NCBI RefSeq assembly: GCF_951230165.1
Contig: NZ_CATNVB010000001.1
Span: forward strand, 102,085-166,084
Length of the DNA: 64,000 nt
DNA from: Lentilactobacillus sp. Marseille-Q4993
Lineage (GTDB): Bacteria; Bacillota; Bacilli; Lactobacillales; Lactobacillaceae
Reading direction: 5' to 3'
Below are positions 19,044 to 28,727 of the stretch, in pieces (the stretch's first letter is position 1; each line of letters starts with the position of its first letter). The position numbers and the translations under genes were made by a program. The notes under the pieces were generated by a model, which was not told the origin of the DNA, searched no databases, and was given only the letters and a program-made list of their open reading frames with translations.

Positions 19044-20585
19044 TTGATTAGTCAAAGTAGATTTTATTACAACCAGATAAAGATGATCTTAAGTGGTATT
19101 TTGATTGGGGCTTTGTCTGGAACTGTGGTAGCCATGTTTCGCTTTATTATTCAGGGGTTAACTGAATTTATGACCAAATTATTGGGCTTGGCAAAGCATG
19201 ATTTTAAATTAGTTCTTGTCGCCCTAGTGATCGTGGTCACAATTGGTTTGATTGGTGGCAAGCTACTTTCAGATGTCCCTGATATAAAAGGGTCCGGAAT
19301 ACCTCAAGTTGAAGGCCAACTTCAAGGTCTAGTTGAGTTCCCTTTTTGGCCGGTATTATGGCGCAAGTTTGTTGCGGGTTCATTAGCTATTGGTAGTGGG
19401 CTGTATCTTGGGCGTGAAGGCCCCTCTATTCAGCTTGGGTCAACAGTTGGTCAGGGAGTTGCAAAACTTACTAACCAGGTTGGAACGGATCGAAAGGTTC
19501 TGATTTCAAGTGGGGCTGCAGCTGGCCTCAGTGCTGCCTTTAATGCTCCGATAGCAAGTACGATGTTTGTGCTTGAAGAAATTTATCACAACTTTTCAAC
19601 CAACATTTGGGTCGTTTCGCTATCTGCTTCGATTACGGCTGACTTCGTGGCAACATATGCTTTTGGTTTGAAACCAGTTCTATATATGCCATCGTCACCG
19701 TTGCCCTTAAATTACTTTCCGTTGGCAATTTTGTTAGGAATCGTTCTGGGTGTACTTGGAAGGGCATATCAATTTGTCATTTTAAATATCAATGTGGCAT
19801 ATGATTGGATCAATAAGATCAATCCAAAATTAAGGCCATATGCTGGAATAATTCCTCTGGTCTGTTTAATTCCACTTGGAATGTATCTGCCAATCCTAAT
19901 GGGAGGCGGAAGTAGAGTAATATTGTCGTTACCAACGGGAAGTTACTCAGTCATTGCAATCTTAGGATTCCTTATCGTTAGATTTTTTGTTTCAATCTTT
20001 AATTATGGTAGTAGTTTGCCTGGTGGCATCTTTCTCCCCATCCTTTGTTTAGGCGCTTTAATTGGTGCTGTGGTAGGTAAAATTCTGATAATGGTTGGTT
20101 TGGTTTCCCCTCACTACTTTTCAAGCTTTGTAATTATGGGGATGGCTGGTTATTTTGCAGGGATCAGTAAGGCGCCTTTTACGGCAATTTTATTGATTAC
20201 TGAAATGGTTGGTAGCTTGACCCATATGCTGGGACTTGCTGTGGTATCACTAGTAGCGTACATCGTTGTTGATGTTTTGAGAGGTGGCCCAGTTTATGCA
20301 GATATGCTAGATGCAATGATGAAGGTGGACACCCAAGAGTTTATTGGTCGGACAAGCGAAATTATTCAAACGGTGTTTGTCGGGGCCAATGCTGATGGTC
20401 GTAAGGTTAAAGACATCAAATGGCCAAAGGGAGCTCTAATTACAAAGGTTAAGCGAAATGGTCATGAGTTTATCCCAACTGGAGATATGCTGATAATGGC
20501 TGGTGATACTATGTTCGTTAATGTTGCTGATAAGAATCGATATCAGCTAACAAAAGAACTTCAAAAAATTGCAACGAAGAAATAG
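19044..20585 (+). CDS. CLC-family chloride channel/antiporter with RCK_C domain
   Basis: About 513 aa from TTG 19044, which has GAGG nine bases upstream; TTG 19029 and ATG 19035 are alternatives with poorer spacing. CLC selectivity motifs are all present: GSGIPQVEGQL, GREGPSIQLGS with the gating glutamate, and PGGIFLPILCLGALIG. The gating Glu suggests a Cl-/H+ exchanger rather than a pure channel. After the last transmembrane segment residues about 430-513 form a TrkA-C/RCK_C-like regulatory domain (VKDIKWPKGALITKVKRNG). Role: chloride or pH homeostasis, perhaps acid resistance. Confidence 0.9.
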   Translation: MISQSRFYYNQIKMILSGILIGALSGTVVAMFRFIIQGLTEFMTKLLGLAKHDFKLVLVALVIVVTIGLIGGKLLSDVPDIKGSGIPQVEGQLQGLVEFPFWPVLWRKFVAGSLAIGSGLYLGREGPSIQLGSTVGQGVAKLTNQVGTDRKVLISSGAAAGLSAAFNAPIASTMFVLEEIYHNFSTNIWVVSLSASITADFVATYAFGLKPVLYMPSSPLPLNYFPLAILLGIVLGVLGRAYQFVILNINVAYDWINKINPKLRPYAGIIPLVCLIPLGMYLPILMGGGSRVILSLPTGSYSVIAILGFLIVRFFVSIFNYGSSLPGGIFLPILCLGALIGAVVGKILIMVGLVSPHYFSSFVIMGMAGYFAGISKAPFTAILLITEMVGSLTHMLGLAVVSLVAYIVVDVLRGGPVYADMLDAMMKVDTQEFIGRTSEIIQTVFVGANADGRKVKDIKWPKGALITKVKRNGHEFIPTGDMLIMAGDTMFVNVADKNRYQLTKELQKIATKK

Positions 20586-20662
20586 TAAACTGGCATTATC
20601 TGTTGGTTTATGGTATCGTATTATGAGTAATGTAAGCCGTATGTTCGGTGGGAGGCTATCAC

Positions 20663-20899
20663 GTGTATAATTTACTATTAACTTTGCTAATAATTGATTG
20701 TATTTTGATTACAATCGCAGTTTTGATGCAACCATCAAAAACCAACGACGCTATGTCTGCTTTAACAGGTGGGGCTGATGATTTGTTTGCAAAACAAAAG
20801 CCACGCGGGTTTGAAGCGTTTATGCAAAAGACGACTGTTGTACTAGGAGTAATCTTTTTCGCATTATCACTTGGTCTAGTTTGGTTGTCATCACATTAG
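20663..20899 (+). CDS. secG: Preprotein translocase subunit SecG
   Basis: 78 aa, two transmembrane helices (residues about 3-23 and 53-75) around the conserved loop VLMQPSKTNDAMSALTGGAD, the SecG signature. Start GTG 20663 is chosen because GGTGGGAGG ends seven bases before it and the protein then begins VYNLLLTLLII as in homologues. SecG assists SecYE during protein export. It stands first in the order secG, carboxylesterase, rnr, smpB, which is conserved across Firmicutes. Confidence 0.93.
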   Translation: MYNLLLTLLIIDCILITIAVLMQPSKTNDAMSALTGGADDLFAKQKPRGFEAFMQKTTVVLGVIFFALSLGLVWLSSH

Positions 20900-20905
20900 T
20901 TATGG

Positions 20906-20938
20906 AATCCTCCTGTTTAAAAGCAGGGGGATTTTTAT
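20906..20938 (+). terminator. Terminator after secG
   Basis: AATCCTCCTG/CAGGGGGATT stem with one wobble and five T. Readthrough would continue into the esterase gene. Confidence 0.8.
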
Positions 20939-20979
20939 TATAATGAGTATATGAATCTGAATTGAGGGGGGAAGGTACC

Positions 20980-21723
20980 ATGCCACAACCAGGAACATTC
21001 TTTTTTGAACACGGGAAAAAGGGTATTATTTTAATGCACGCGTTTGCTAGTGGCCCAATTGACGTTCGTTTATTAGCAAGGCGATTGGAGAAGTTGGATT
21101 ACTCAGTTTACGCGCCGCTACTTACTGGTCATGGAACTCCTGATTTTATGGACATTATAAATCAGGGATCCCCTGAGAAGTGGTGGCAAGGTACTCAAGA
21201 TGCTGTTTCATTCATGAAGGAAAAGGGAATGGAACAAATTAGTATCTTTGGGATTTCGCTTGGAGGTATTTTTGCTGCCAAGGCTTTGGAATCTTTTCCA
21301 GAATTAGTTGGTGGTGGATCGTTTGGTTCCCCAATTGTTCGTGAGGGACCTTCCACAGTCCACAATACATTTATCAAGATGGCAAGGGCCAATTATGTTG
21401 CCTATAAAACTGACCCATCTGTCATGGCTGAAAAGCTCGAATGGCTTGATAATAATATTGATTCACTGCTTGCTGATATTTCAACATTTACGTTGGATGT
21501 TTCGGCCAATCTTGATAAAATCCAGGTTCCCTACTTTATCGGCCAGGGACTTGCTGATGAGATTGTCGATCCACAAAGTGGCCGCAATTTGAATAATCGT
21601 TTGAAGAATACCTCAGTGAGTTTTCATGAGTATCCAGATGCTAGTCATATGATTACGGTCAATTCTGCTCACCAGCAGTTGGAACAAGATTTAAGCCTGT
21701 TTCTAGAAAATATATATAAATAA
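20980..21723 (+). CDS. Carboxylesterase, alpha/beta hydrolase (Est30/YvaK type)
   Basis: 247 aa from ATG 20980 with GGGGGGAAGG just upstream. Alpha/beta hydrolase with nucleophile Ser93 in GISLGG, Asp in GLADEIVDP and His in DASHMITVN. The HAFASGPIDVRLLARRLEK and LLTGHGTPDF segments match the thermostable carboxylesterase Est30/YvaK family, which is regularly found between secG and rnr in bacilli. It hydrolyses short acyl esters; the physiological substrate is unknown. Confidence 0.9.
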   Translation: MPQPGTFFFEHGKKGIILMHAFASGPIDVRLLARRLEKLDYSVYAPLLTGHGTPDFMDIINQGSPEKWWQGTQDAVSFMKEKGMEQISIFGISLGGIFAAKALESFPELVGGGSFGSPIVREGPSTVHNTFIKMARANYVAYKTDPSVMAEKLEWLDNNIDSLLADISTFTLDVSANLDKIQVPYFIGQGLADEIVDPQSGRNLNNRLKNTSVSFHEYPDASHMITVNSAHQQLEQDLSLFLENIYK

Positions 21724-21737
21724 TTGAGGAATAAATA

Positions 21738-24068
21738 TTGCAAGATCAAGATAAAGAATTAAAAAACGAAATTGAAGGTGTGCTTAGAGCACATCCAGAC
21801 CAATCCAAATCGGTAGAAGAAATTGCTGATGAACTTCACTATCACGGTTCAGCTGCCTTTAAATTAATTGTTCAAGAACTTGTTATTCTTGAGAGAGAAG
21901 GAACTGCAGTGGTGACCGAAGACGGTAAATTCAAACTGAATCCAGAAAATCTCAAATTAAGTGGTATTTTCCATGCAAATGATAAGGGATTTGGGTTTAT
22001 TGCCTACGACGATGTTCAACCAGACGCTTATGTTGCCCCAGACAACACGATGATGGCTCTGAATGGAGACACGGTTGAATTTGAAATCACTAGACCAGCG
22101 TCAGCTGACATGAGTAAGGGACCCGAAGCTAAGGTTACTGCTATCACTGATCGCAAGTATAAAAATGTTGTTGGTGCCTTTTCTAAGGGCGAAGATGATG
22201 GTGAATACTACGGTCAAGTTCGATTGACAGATAAAAAAATCGCCAAATATAAGTTTTATATCAATGAGATTGGACTGAAACCAACTCCTGGTGAAGTAAT
22301 TACTGCTCAAATCACCGAGTATCCAAATGCAAAGCATCCTGACTATATGGTGGGAATTGCTGACCAAATTATTGGTTCGGTTGACGATCCAGGAATTGAT
22401 ATTTTACAAATTGTATACGCTCATGATATTCCTTCTGAATTTCCAGAGGAAGTTATGGAAGCCGCTGATCAAATTCCAGACCACGTTACCGAAGAGGAAA
22501 AAATTGGTCGGGAAGATATTACTGATCAAACCTTAGTAACTATTGATGGTGAGTCATCAAAAGATTTGGATGATGCGGTAACTGTTTGGAAATTAGATAA
22601 CGGAAACTATCACCTTGGTGTTCATATTGCCGATGTTAGTCATTACGTTACTCCAGGTAGCGTTATTGACAAGGAAGCATTTAGACGCGGAACTTCAGTT
22701 TATTTAACTGACCGCGTAATTCCAATGTTGCCAAGACGTCTTTCCAATGGAATCTGTTCTCTTAACGAGGGTGAATTGCGACTATGTATGAGTTGTGACA
22801 TGGAAATTGACCAAGCCGGAAATGTTATTAAGCACCGAATCCATCCTAGTTTGATGAGATCTGCTGCCCGTATGACCTATACCGCGGTTAACGAAATCAT
22901 TGAATCTCATGATGAAAAGACAATGGCTAGATATGACAAACTAGTGCCAATGTTTGAAGACATGGCTGATCTTCATCGAATTTTGTACAAGCACAGAAAA
23001 AATAACGGTGCAATTGATTTTGACAATCACGAAGCTGAAATTATCGTTGATGAAAAGGGTCACCCAATTGATATTAAGCTACGAGTTCGGGGATTAGCAG
23101 AAAGAATGATTGAATCATTCATGTTGGCTGCAAATGAAACCGTTGCTCAACATTATTATGAAGCCCATGTTCCGTTCCTATATCGGGTTCATGAAACCCC
23201 AGATGCTGACCGAATTAAGAGCTTCTTTGAAATGCTCACGGCCTTTGGAATCAATGTTAAAGGTGATCCAGAGCACATTAAACCAAAAATGCTTCAGAAT
23301 GTTTTGAAAAAGGTTGCTGGTAAGCCTGAAGAAACAATGGTGTCCGTAATGTTACTTCGGAGCTTAAAGCAGGCTAAATATTCCGATCAGTCTCTTGGTC
23401 ACTTTGGTTTGGCTGCACCATACTATACCCACTTTACTTCACCAATTAGACGGTACCCTGATACAATGGTTCACCGGATGATTCATTACTACGAAGATAA
23501 CGGGATTAATAAGGAAACCAAGAAGAAGTATGCGAATGTCCTAGATGAGATTGCAACCACAACTTCTGAGTATGAACGCCGAGCTGTTGATGCCGAGCGT
23601 GATACGGATGCAATGAAGAAGGCAGAGTACATGCATGACCACATTGGTGAAGAGTTTGATGCCGTGGTTAGCTCAGTTCTTAAATTCGGAATGTTCGTTG
23701 AATTGCCAAATACAGTTGAGGGACTTGTTCATATTAGTCGGATGAACGATGACTACTATGAATACGTTGAACAGTTTATGGCACTCGTTGGTCGGAATAC
23801 CAGAAGAACGTACAAGATGGGGCAAGAAATTCGGGTTAAGGTAATCAACGTTGATATTGAACAAAGTGCAGTTGACTTTGATATTGTTGATCCTGAAAAG
23901 ACCCCAACAAGTGATATGTTGCCAAAACGTCATTACAATAATGATAGACAGCATTCCAACAACAGACATTCATCAAATAACAACCGGAATCACAGTAACA
24001 ATCGTAACAGCCGTGGTGGTAATGGTAATTCCCACTCAAGACAATCTGGAAATAATAAACGCCACTAA
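21738..24068 (+). CDS. rnr: Ribonuclease R
   Basis: 776 aa 3'-5' exoribonuclease of the RNB family. An N-terminal winged helix (residues 1-65), cold-shock domains, the RNB catalytic core with the Asp cluster (TIDGESSKDLDDAVTVWKLD, then GVHIADVSHYV) and PYYTHFTSPIRRYPDTMVHR, and a C-terminal S1 domain (EEFDAVVSSVLKFGMFVELP) are in order. The last 50 residues are a low-complexity Asn/His/Ser/Arg tail, probably an RNA-binding extension. Start TTG 21738 is preceded by TTGAGGA. RNase R degrades structured RNAs and acts with SmpB and tmRNA; smpB follows 17 bases later. Confidence 0.96.
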   Translation: MQDQDKELKNEIEGVLRAHPDQSKSVEEIADELHYHGSAAFKLIVQELVILEREGTAVVTEDGKFKLNPENLKLSGIFHANDKGFGFIAYDDVQPDAYVAPDNTMMALNGDTVEFEITRPASADMSKGPEAKVTAITDRKYKNVVGAFSKGEDDGEYYGQVRLTDKKIAKYKFYINEIGLKPTPGEVITAQITEYPNAKHPDYMVGIADQIIGSVDDPGIDILQIVYAHDIPSEFPEEVMEAADQIPDHVTEEEKIGREDITDQTLVTIDGESSKDLDDAVTVWKLDNGNYHLGVHIADVSHYVTPGSVIDKEAFRRGTSVYLTDRVIPMLPRRLSNGICSLNEGELRLCMSCDMEIDQAGNVIKHRIHPSLMRSAARMTYTAVNEIIESHDEKTMARYDKLVPMFEDMADLHRILYKHRKNNGAIDFDNHEAEIIVDEKGHPIDIKLRVRGLAERMIESFMLAANETVAQHYYEAHVPFLYRVHETPDADRIKSFFEMLTAFGINVKGDPEHIKPKMLQNVLKKVAGKPEETMVSVMLLRSLKQAKYSDQSLGHFGLAAPYYTHFTSPIRRYPDTMVHRMIHYYEDNGINKETKKKYANVLDEIATTTSEYERRAVDAERDTDAMKKAEYMHDHIGEEFDAVVSSVLKFGMFVELPNTVEGLVHISRMNDDYYEYVEQFMALVGRNTRRTYKMGQEIRVKVINVDIEQSAVDFDIVDPEKTPTSDMLPKRHYNNDRQHSNNRHSSNNNRNHSNNRNSRGGNGNSHSRQSGNNKRH

Positions 24069-24085
24069 TCTGAGGAGGTGTAATC

Positions 24086-24562
24086 ATGGCAAAGAATAAG
24101 ACCAAAAAAAATGACGACAATTTGATGGCCCAAAACAAAAAGGCTAGACATGATTACTCGATTCAAGATACTTATGAGGCAGGAATTGTACTGACTGGAA
24201 CTGAAATTAAGTCGATTCGCGATAGGAGAATCAATTTAAAAGACGGGTTCGTCCAAATAAAGAACGGTGAGGCTTACATGATGAACGTTCACATTAGTGA
24301 GTACGCTAATGGTAACCAGTTCAATCATGATCCAATTCGAAATCGGAAGTTACTTCTCCACAAGAAGGAAATTAAACGGTTATCTCAAGATACTTCAGAT
24401 AAAGGGATTACAATTGTTCCACTAAAGGTTTATCTTAAGAATGGTTTTGCTAAGGTTTTGATTGGTGTCGCTAAAGGTAAGCGTGAATTTGATAAGCGTG
24501 AATCCATTAAGCGTCGCGATCAGGAACGTCAAATCGACCGAGTAATGAAGCACTATAAATAA
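24086..24562 (+). CDS. smpB: SsrA-binding protein SmpB
   Basis: 158 aa. Core motifs [40 protein letters not shown] and the C-terminal basic tail ([20 protein letters not shown]) are standard for SmpB, which delivers tmRNA to stalled ribosomes. A GAGGAGGTG ribosome binding site precedes the ATG. The gene is co-directional with rnr and probably co-transcribed. No tmRNA gene is seen in the window. Confidence 0.97.
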   Translation: MAKNKTKKNDDNLMAQNKKARHDYSIQDTYEAGIVLTGTEIKSIRDRRINLKDGFVQIKNGEAYMMNVHISEYANGNQFNHDPIRNRKLLLHKKEIKRLSQDTSDKGITIVPLKVYLKNGFAKVLIGVAKGKREFDKRESIKRRDQERQIDRVMKHYK

Positions 24563-24593
24563 ATTCGAACACATGTCCCACTGTTCGATACAT

Positions 24594-24642
24594 AAAAAAA
24601 CGAAGATTATACCAGCGATGCTGGTTTTAATCTTCGTTTTTT
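24594..24642. terminator. Bidirectional terminator between smpB and the tubby-like gene
   Basis: Long hairpin: AACGAAGATTA pairs with TAATCTTCGTT, with an inner ACCAGC/GCTGGT. A-run on the left and T-run on the right let it serve both convergent genes. Confidence 0.9.
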
Positions 24643-25168
24643 AATCTAAAGATGGACTGAAATTTTTGAAAGGGTTTTTGGAGATGTTCAAGTGGTTAAC
24701 CACGACTGGATGATTTAAAATCGCTGAAATTGCAACGATGATTGGTTCGTACTCTAAATTAGTTGCGGTAATTATTCGGACTACTTTACCATCATTATTA
24801 AATGAGTTAATTGCTCCAATTCGCTTGTGACCATTAAATATTATGTAGTTTTGCTTTTTCTCATTGCCAACCACTAACCAGTTAATACCGTTGATATAAA
24901 GAGTCGTATAACGAAATGCAACGTTAAAGAGTGAAGTTCCAATCATGTCTTCTGAGGCGAATAATTCGAACTGGGGGTGGGTTCCCAAAGTACGTTGCTT
25001 GATTTCAACTAGCAGTTCGCCAATTCGGGAGTAAACGGAGTATGAATCCGATACCAGTCCCCAACGACCAATAATCAGATATTTTGTGTCATCAAATTCA
25101 TTGATGACCTTTGCCGAACCACTTTGTTCAAGTTCCGAAACGTTAAGTTGAATTTTTCGACTCATCAT
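24641..25168 (-). CDS. LURP-one/tubby C-terminal-like domain protein
   Basis: 175 aa. The strand-rich pattern with KYLIIGRWGLVSDSYSVYSR, GELLVEIKQRTLG, PQFELFASEDMIGTSLFNV and YINGINWLVVGNE resembles LURP-one-related (YxjI-type, tubby-like) proteins, which have a closed beta-barrel around a central helix. Function in bacteria is unknown. No signal peptide or transmembrane segment is obvious. Its stop lies in the shared terminator with smpB. The family assignment is by pattern and is moderate. Confidence 0.55.
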   Translation of the reverse strand: MMSRKIQLNVSELEQSGSAKVINEFDDTKYLIIGRWGLVSDSYSVYSRIGELLVEIKQRTLGTHPQFELFASEDMIGTSLFNVAFRYTTLYINGINWLVVGNEKKQNYIIFNGHKRIGAINSFNNDGKVVRIITATNLEYEPIIVAISAILNHPVVVNHLNISKNPFKNFSPSLD

Positions 25169-25272
25169 ATTAACCCTTTCCTTGTTTTAATTTTATTTTA
25201 ACATGTTAACCCAGTTATTACTCGCTGATAAACGGTAATTCATATGGTAAAATAGATGTTGAGGTGTTGGGA

Positions 25273-25965
25273 ATGAAACCGTTTATCAAGAATGACTGGT
25301 GGGATGTATTGGAGCCAGAGTTTGAAAAAACTTACTATCAAGAACTACGAAAGTTTTTGGTAAGTGAATATGAGACCCAGTTTATCCATCCAGATATGAA
25401 TCATATTTTCGAAGCTTTTGCTTTAACCCCGTTTAGTAAGGTAAAAGTTGTTATTCTTGGTCAGGATCCTTATCATGAGCCTAATCAAGCTCACGGTCTT
25501 AGTTTTTCAGTTTTACCGGGGGTGCAAATTCCACCTTCGTTAAGAAATATTTATAAGGAACTAGAATCAGATTTAGGAATCAAGCCAGTCAACCACGGTT
25601 ATTTGACTAGTTGGGCAAAGCAGGGAGTGTTACTCCTTAATTCTGTTCTGACGGTTAGAAACGGTCAGGCATTCTCTCATAAGGGCAAGGGTTGGGAGCA
25701 GTTAACAGATGCAGCAATCAAAAAGTTATCGGAACGAGAAGAGCCGGTGGTGTTCATCCTATGGGGACGGGCCGCTAGGAATAAGATATCTTTAATTGAT
25801 ACTGATACCAACATCGTAATTCAATCAGCCCATCCAAGCCCATTGTCAGCAAGTCGCGGATTCTTCGGCTCTAAGCCATTTTCTAAGACTAATGAGGCTT
25901 TGATTGCCATGGGAAAAGAGCCAATTAACTGGCAGTTACCTGAACATGTAGATCAACCAATCTAA
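25273..25965 (+). CDS. ung: Uracil-DNA glycosylase (family 1)
   Basis: 230 aa from ATG 25273; GAGGTG lies upstream. The water-activating loop GQDPYHEP has catalytic Asp65; [11 protein letters not shown] is the Pro-rich loop, and the DNA-intercalation loop [17 protein letters not shown] contains the conserved His. It removes uracil from DNA in base excision repair. Possible extended -10 TGGTAAAAT lies about 25 bases upstream. Followed 27 bases later by pta, as in many lactobacilli. Confidence 0.97.
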   Translation: MKPFIKNDWWDVLEPEFEKTYYQELRKFLVSEYETQFIHPDMNHIFEAFALTPFSKVKVVILGQDPYHEPNQAHGLSFSVLPGVQIPPSLRNIYKELESDLGIKPVNHGYLTSWAKQGVLLLNSVLTVRNGQAFSHKGKGWEQLTDAAIKKLSEREEPVVFILWGRAARNKISLIDTDTNIVIQSAHPSPLSASRGFFGSKPFSKTNEALIAMGKEPINWQLPEHVDQPI

Positions 25966-25992
25966 TTTAGTAAATCTCAGGAGGAATATGTA

Positions 25993-26967
25993 ATGGATTT
26001 ATTTGATAGTTTAAAGAGCAAAATTAAAGGCAAAAAAATTAGTTTAGTATTTCCTGAAGGTAGTGACAGAAGAATTGTCGAGGCGGCTTCACGACTAGCT
26101 GCGGATGATCTTGCTCATCCAATTTTATTAGGGACAAATGATGAAATTTCGAAAGTTGCTACTAGCATTGATGCAAGCTTAGACGGTGTGGAAATCGTTG
26201 ATTTTGAAAACCAACCTCAAGACGTAATCAATTCAATGGTCAATGCAATTGTTGAGAGACGTAAGGGAAAAACGGACGAAGAAAAGGCTCGTCAATGGCT
26301 GAAAGATGCAAACTATTTTGGAACTACGATGGTATACATGGACAAAGTTGACGGAATGGTTTCTGGTGCTTTCCACCCAACCGGTGACACTGTTCGACCA
26401 GCTCTTCAAATTATTAAAACAAAGCCAGGAGTCAATTTGATCAGTGGTTCGTTCGTTATGCAGAAGGGTGACCAAAGATACTTATTTGCTGACTGTGCAA
26501 TTAATCTTGAGTTGGATGCTCAGCAAATGGCAGAAGTTGCCGTTGTAAGTGCTGAAATGGCCAAAACTTTTGATATTGATCCTAAAGTGGCAATGCTTAG
26601 TTTCTCAACTAAGAGTTCAGCCAAAGGGGATATGGTGACAAAAGTCCAAGAAGCCACTAAACTCGCAAAAGAAATGGCACCAGATTTACCAATTGATGGT
26701 GAATTTCAATTTGATGCTGCATTTGTCCCTGAGGTCGCTGCCCAGAAGGCCCCTGATTCAGACGTTGCAGGTCACGCGACCGTGTTTATCTTCCCAAGTT
26801 TGGAAGCCGGAAACATTGGTTATAAAATTGGTCAACGGTTTGGTGGGTTTGAAGCACTTGGCCCAATCCTTCAAGGACTTAACAAGCCAGTTAATGATTT
26901 ATCACGGGGTAGTAACCCAGAAGATGTCTATAAAGTAGCGATTATTACCGCTGCACAAGCGCTATAA
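25993..26967 (+). CDS. pta: Phosphate acetyltransferase
   Basis: 324 aa, standard PTA_PTB fold. KKISLVFPEGSDRRIVEAAS at the N-terminus, DGMVSGAFHPTGDTVRPALQ in the middle and VAGHATVFIFPSLEAGNIGYKI in the C-terminal domain are family signatures. It interconverts acetyl-CoA and acetyl phosphate, used in lactic bacteria for ATP generation or, in heterofermenters, for the acetyl phosphate to ethanol branch. The AGGAGG site precedes ATG 25993. ung-pta-tsaE-GNAT is a common Lactobacillales gene order. Confidence 0.97.
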   Translation: MDLFDSLKSKIKGKKISLVFPEGSDRRIVEAASRLAADDLAHPILLGTNDEISKVATSIDASLDGVEIVDFENQPQDVINSMVNAIVERRKGKTDEEKARQWLKDANYFGTTMVYMDKVDGMVSGAFHPTGDTVRPALQIIKTKPGVNLISGSFVMQKGDQRYLFADCAINLELDAQQMAEVAVVSAEMAKTFDIDPKVAMLSFSTKSSAKGDMVTKVQEATKLAKEMAPDLPIDGEFQFDAAFVPEVAAQKAPDSDVAGHATVFIFPSLEAGNIGYKIGQRFGGFEALGPILQGLNKPVNDLSRGSNPEDVYKVAIITAAQAL

Positions 26968-26979
26968 TATGAAACAAGG

Positions 26980-27016
26980 GTGGGTCATTGGTATTATAAA
27001 ATTGACCCACTTTTTT
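26980..27016 (+). terminator. Terminator after pta
   Basis: Perfect 8-bp stem GTGGGTCA/TGACCCAC, 15-base loop, six T. It lies before tsaE, which may depend on readthrough or a nearby promoter. Confidence 0.9.
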
Positions 27017-27042
27017 AATACCTTGGAAAAGGAGCTTTTAAA

Positions 27043-27513
27043 ATGAAAACAACAGTTTTAGCTAAATCGGCTGATCAAACAATTGAAATTGGTTCTAAAC
27101 TTGGCAACTTGCTACAGCCAGGTGATGTTTTGCTCTTAGACGGTGACCTTGGTGCCGGGAAGACAACCTTCACAAAGGGAATTGGAAAGGCGTTAGGAAT
27201 AAAAAGGCCGGTTAAGAGTCCCACGTTTACAATCATCCGTGAGTATAAGGGTGGACGAATCCCGCTCTACCACATGGACGTTTATCGTCTTGAAGATGGC
27301 GGTGGTGAGGAACTTGGCCTTGAGGAGTATTTCAATGGTGATGGTGTAACCGTGGTCGAGTGGTCTGAATTTATTGAAGATGAATTACCAACTGAATACT
27401 TGAAGATAAAGTTTGAACGACTTGATAATGAGGCTGAAGATAACCGTAAAATCGAATTTGAAGGCCATGGTAGCCGGGCAGATGAAATGATAGGTAAAGT
27501 AGTGGGAGAGTAG
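27043..27513 (+). CDS. tsaE: tRNA threonylcarbamoyladenosine biosynthesis ATPase TsaE
   Basis: 156 aa P-loop ATPase. Walker A DGDLGAGKTTFTKGIG with Lys40, SPTFTIIREY (switch-like) and YHMDVYRLEDGGGEELGLEE with the Walker B region are typical of TsaE, the ATPase that recycles the TsaBD complex making t6A37 on ANN-decoding tRNAs. AAAGGAGC precedes ATG 27043. The stop abuts the start of the acetyltransferase gene. Confidence 0.95.
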   Translation: MKTTVLAKSADQTIEIGSKLGNLLQPGDVLLLDGDLGAGKTTFTKGIGKALGIKRPVKSPTFTIIREYKGGRIPLYHMDVYRLEDGGGEELGLEEYFNGDGVTVVEWSEFIEDELPTEYLKIKFERLDNEAEDNRKIEFEGHGSRADEMIGKVVGE

Positions 27514-27999
27514 ATGATGAGCAGAGAAGTGGGGTTTAAGCTTGCAGAGCCAAATGATGCGGTGGCAGTGTTGGGGATGCTTAGGCAACTGAGTGAAGAA
27601 ACTGATACTTTTTTTATTGACGCTGACCTTGATGAAATTGATGAATTAGATATTCGAAAATATATTGATATCATTTCCACATCTGATCGAAATCTAATGG
27701 GACTTGCTGAGATTGATGGTCAACCGATTGGAATAGTGACCGTTGATTATCTTAAAAACGATCAGGGTGAACTCGGAGTTGCAGTGTTAAAACAGTACCA
27801 GGGACATGGGCTGGGCACTAATTTGGTGGAATTAGCAATTGAATGGGCAGCGGAGTACAGCAATCTTGGGGAGATTTTTTTGGTGGTCCTTAAAGATAAT
27901 CTCCCTGCAGTTCATATCTATGAAAAGCTAGGCTTTAGGACTCATAAACAGACCACTGTTGATGGTGAGGAAGCCTTATTGATGAGTTTGCCAGTCTAA
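27514..27999 (+). CDS. GNAT family N-acetyltransferase
   Basis: 161 aa. The acetyl-CoA binding segment GELGVAVLKQYQGHGLGTNLVELAIEWA shows the Q/RxxGxG/A motif, followed by LVVLKDNLPAVHIYEKLGF, motif B of GNAT enzymes. Substrate unknown. ATG 27514 directly follows the tsaE stop (ATG 27517 also possible). A GGGAGAG site lies within tsaE, so the two are translationally linked. RimI-type protein acetylation is one option but no specific RimI signature stands out. Confidence 0.85.
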   Translation: MMSREVGFKLAEPNDAVAVLGMLRQLSEETDTFFIDADLDEIDELDIRKYIDIISTSDRNLMGLAEIDGQPIGIVTVDYLKNDQGELGVAVLKQYQGHGLGTNLVELAIEWAAEYSNLGEIFLVVLKDNLPAVHIYEKLGFRTHKQTTVDGEEALLMSLPV

Positions 28000-28002
28000 A
28001 CC

Positions 28003-28044
28003 TAAAAAAGCACCCACGGACTAATGGAAATGTCGTTGGGTGCT
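28003..28044 (-). terminator. Terminator after the DEDDh exonuclease gene
   Basis: AGCACCCA/TGGGTGCT stem with six T on the minus strand. It also lies just past the GNAT stop, but no T-run is present on the plus strand. Confidence 0.8.
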
Positions 28045-28056
28045 AAGTAGCGGCTA

Positions 28057-28590
28057 TTAAATTGCTTTGACGAATGGCATAAGTTGTTCGCTGCCAAACT
28101 GGTTTTGCTGGTGAATTAAAATATTTGCACATGCAACGCTATCATCGAGGGCGTTGTGATGATGTTCTAACGTGATATTGAGGGCATCACAGAGCGTGTT
28201 TAATTTATGGTTTTCCAAGTCCGGGTAAAATTGCTTTGAGGTTCTCAGCGTATCCAAGCTTAAAAAGTGTGGTGTTTCAATTCCGTAACGTTCAAGTGAT
28301 TTTCTGAGAACGCTATTATCGAAAGAGGCGTTGTGAGCAACGACTAATCGATTAGTTCCGAACAGGCTGTTGATGTGGTCCCACAGTTCAGGAAAAGTCG
28401 GCGCGTCAGCAACGTCAGCCTCATGGATGCCGTGGACCTGAATGTTGCGCCAGTCAAAGTCAACTTCTGGGTTAATCAAAGAGTATAGTTCATCTGCAAT
28501 CTGGTTATCTTTTACAACTGTAAGAGCGAGTGAACAGGCACTTGCTCGTTTTCGATTTGCTGTTTCAAAATCCATAGCAACAAAATTCAT
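28057..28590 (-). CDS. DnaQ-like 3'-5' exonuclease (DEDDh)
   Basis: 177 aa. Exo I VAMDFETANRKRASACSLAL (Asp7, Glu9), Exo II VVAHNASFDNSVLRKSLE, and Exo III HHNALDDSVACANIL with the catalytic His. This is a stand-alone exonuclease domain, as in DNA polymerase III epsilon-like proteins of lactobacilli. It may act in repair or RNA/DNA trimming. ATG at 28590 has GAGGTG seven bases upstream. Divergent from murB. Confidence 0.88.
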   Translation of the reverse strand: MNFVAMDFETANRKRASACSLALTVVKDNQIADELYSLINPEVDFDWRNIQVHGIHEADVADAPTFPELWDHINSLFGTNRLVVAHNASFDNSVLRKSLERYGIETPHFLSLDTLRTSKQFYPDLENHKLNTLCDALNITLEHHHNALDDSVACANILIHQQNQFGSEQLMPFVKAI

Positions 28591-28727
28591 GGTTTCACCT
28601 CATTTATTGTGTCTAATTCTAACTTGAATTTGCTGAACTTTCAATCAATAACGGGTTGGTAAATGGCTGATTTTAATATTCGTGTTACAATATTAGTACA
28701 TATGTTTTGAAATTGAGGAATGAGAAA

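Noticed and set aside
20600..20662. In-frame upstream start for secG at 20648
   Set aside because: That codon lies in the GGTGGGAGG ribosome binding site; GTG 20663 gives the standard SecG N-terminus.
27282..27680. 132-codon minus-strand frame across tsaE and the GNAT gene
   Set aside because: Serine-rich antisense translation crossing two genes with clear families; no ribosome binding site.
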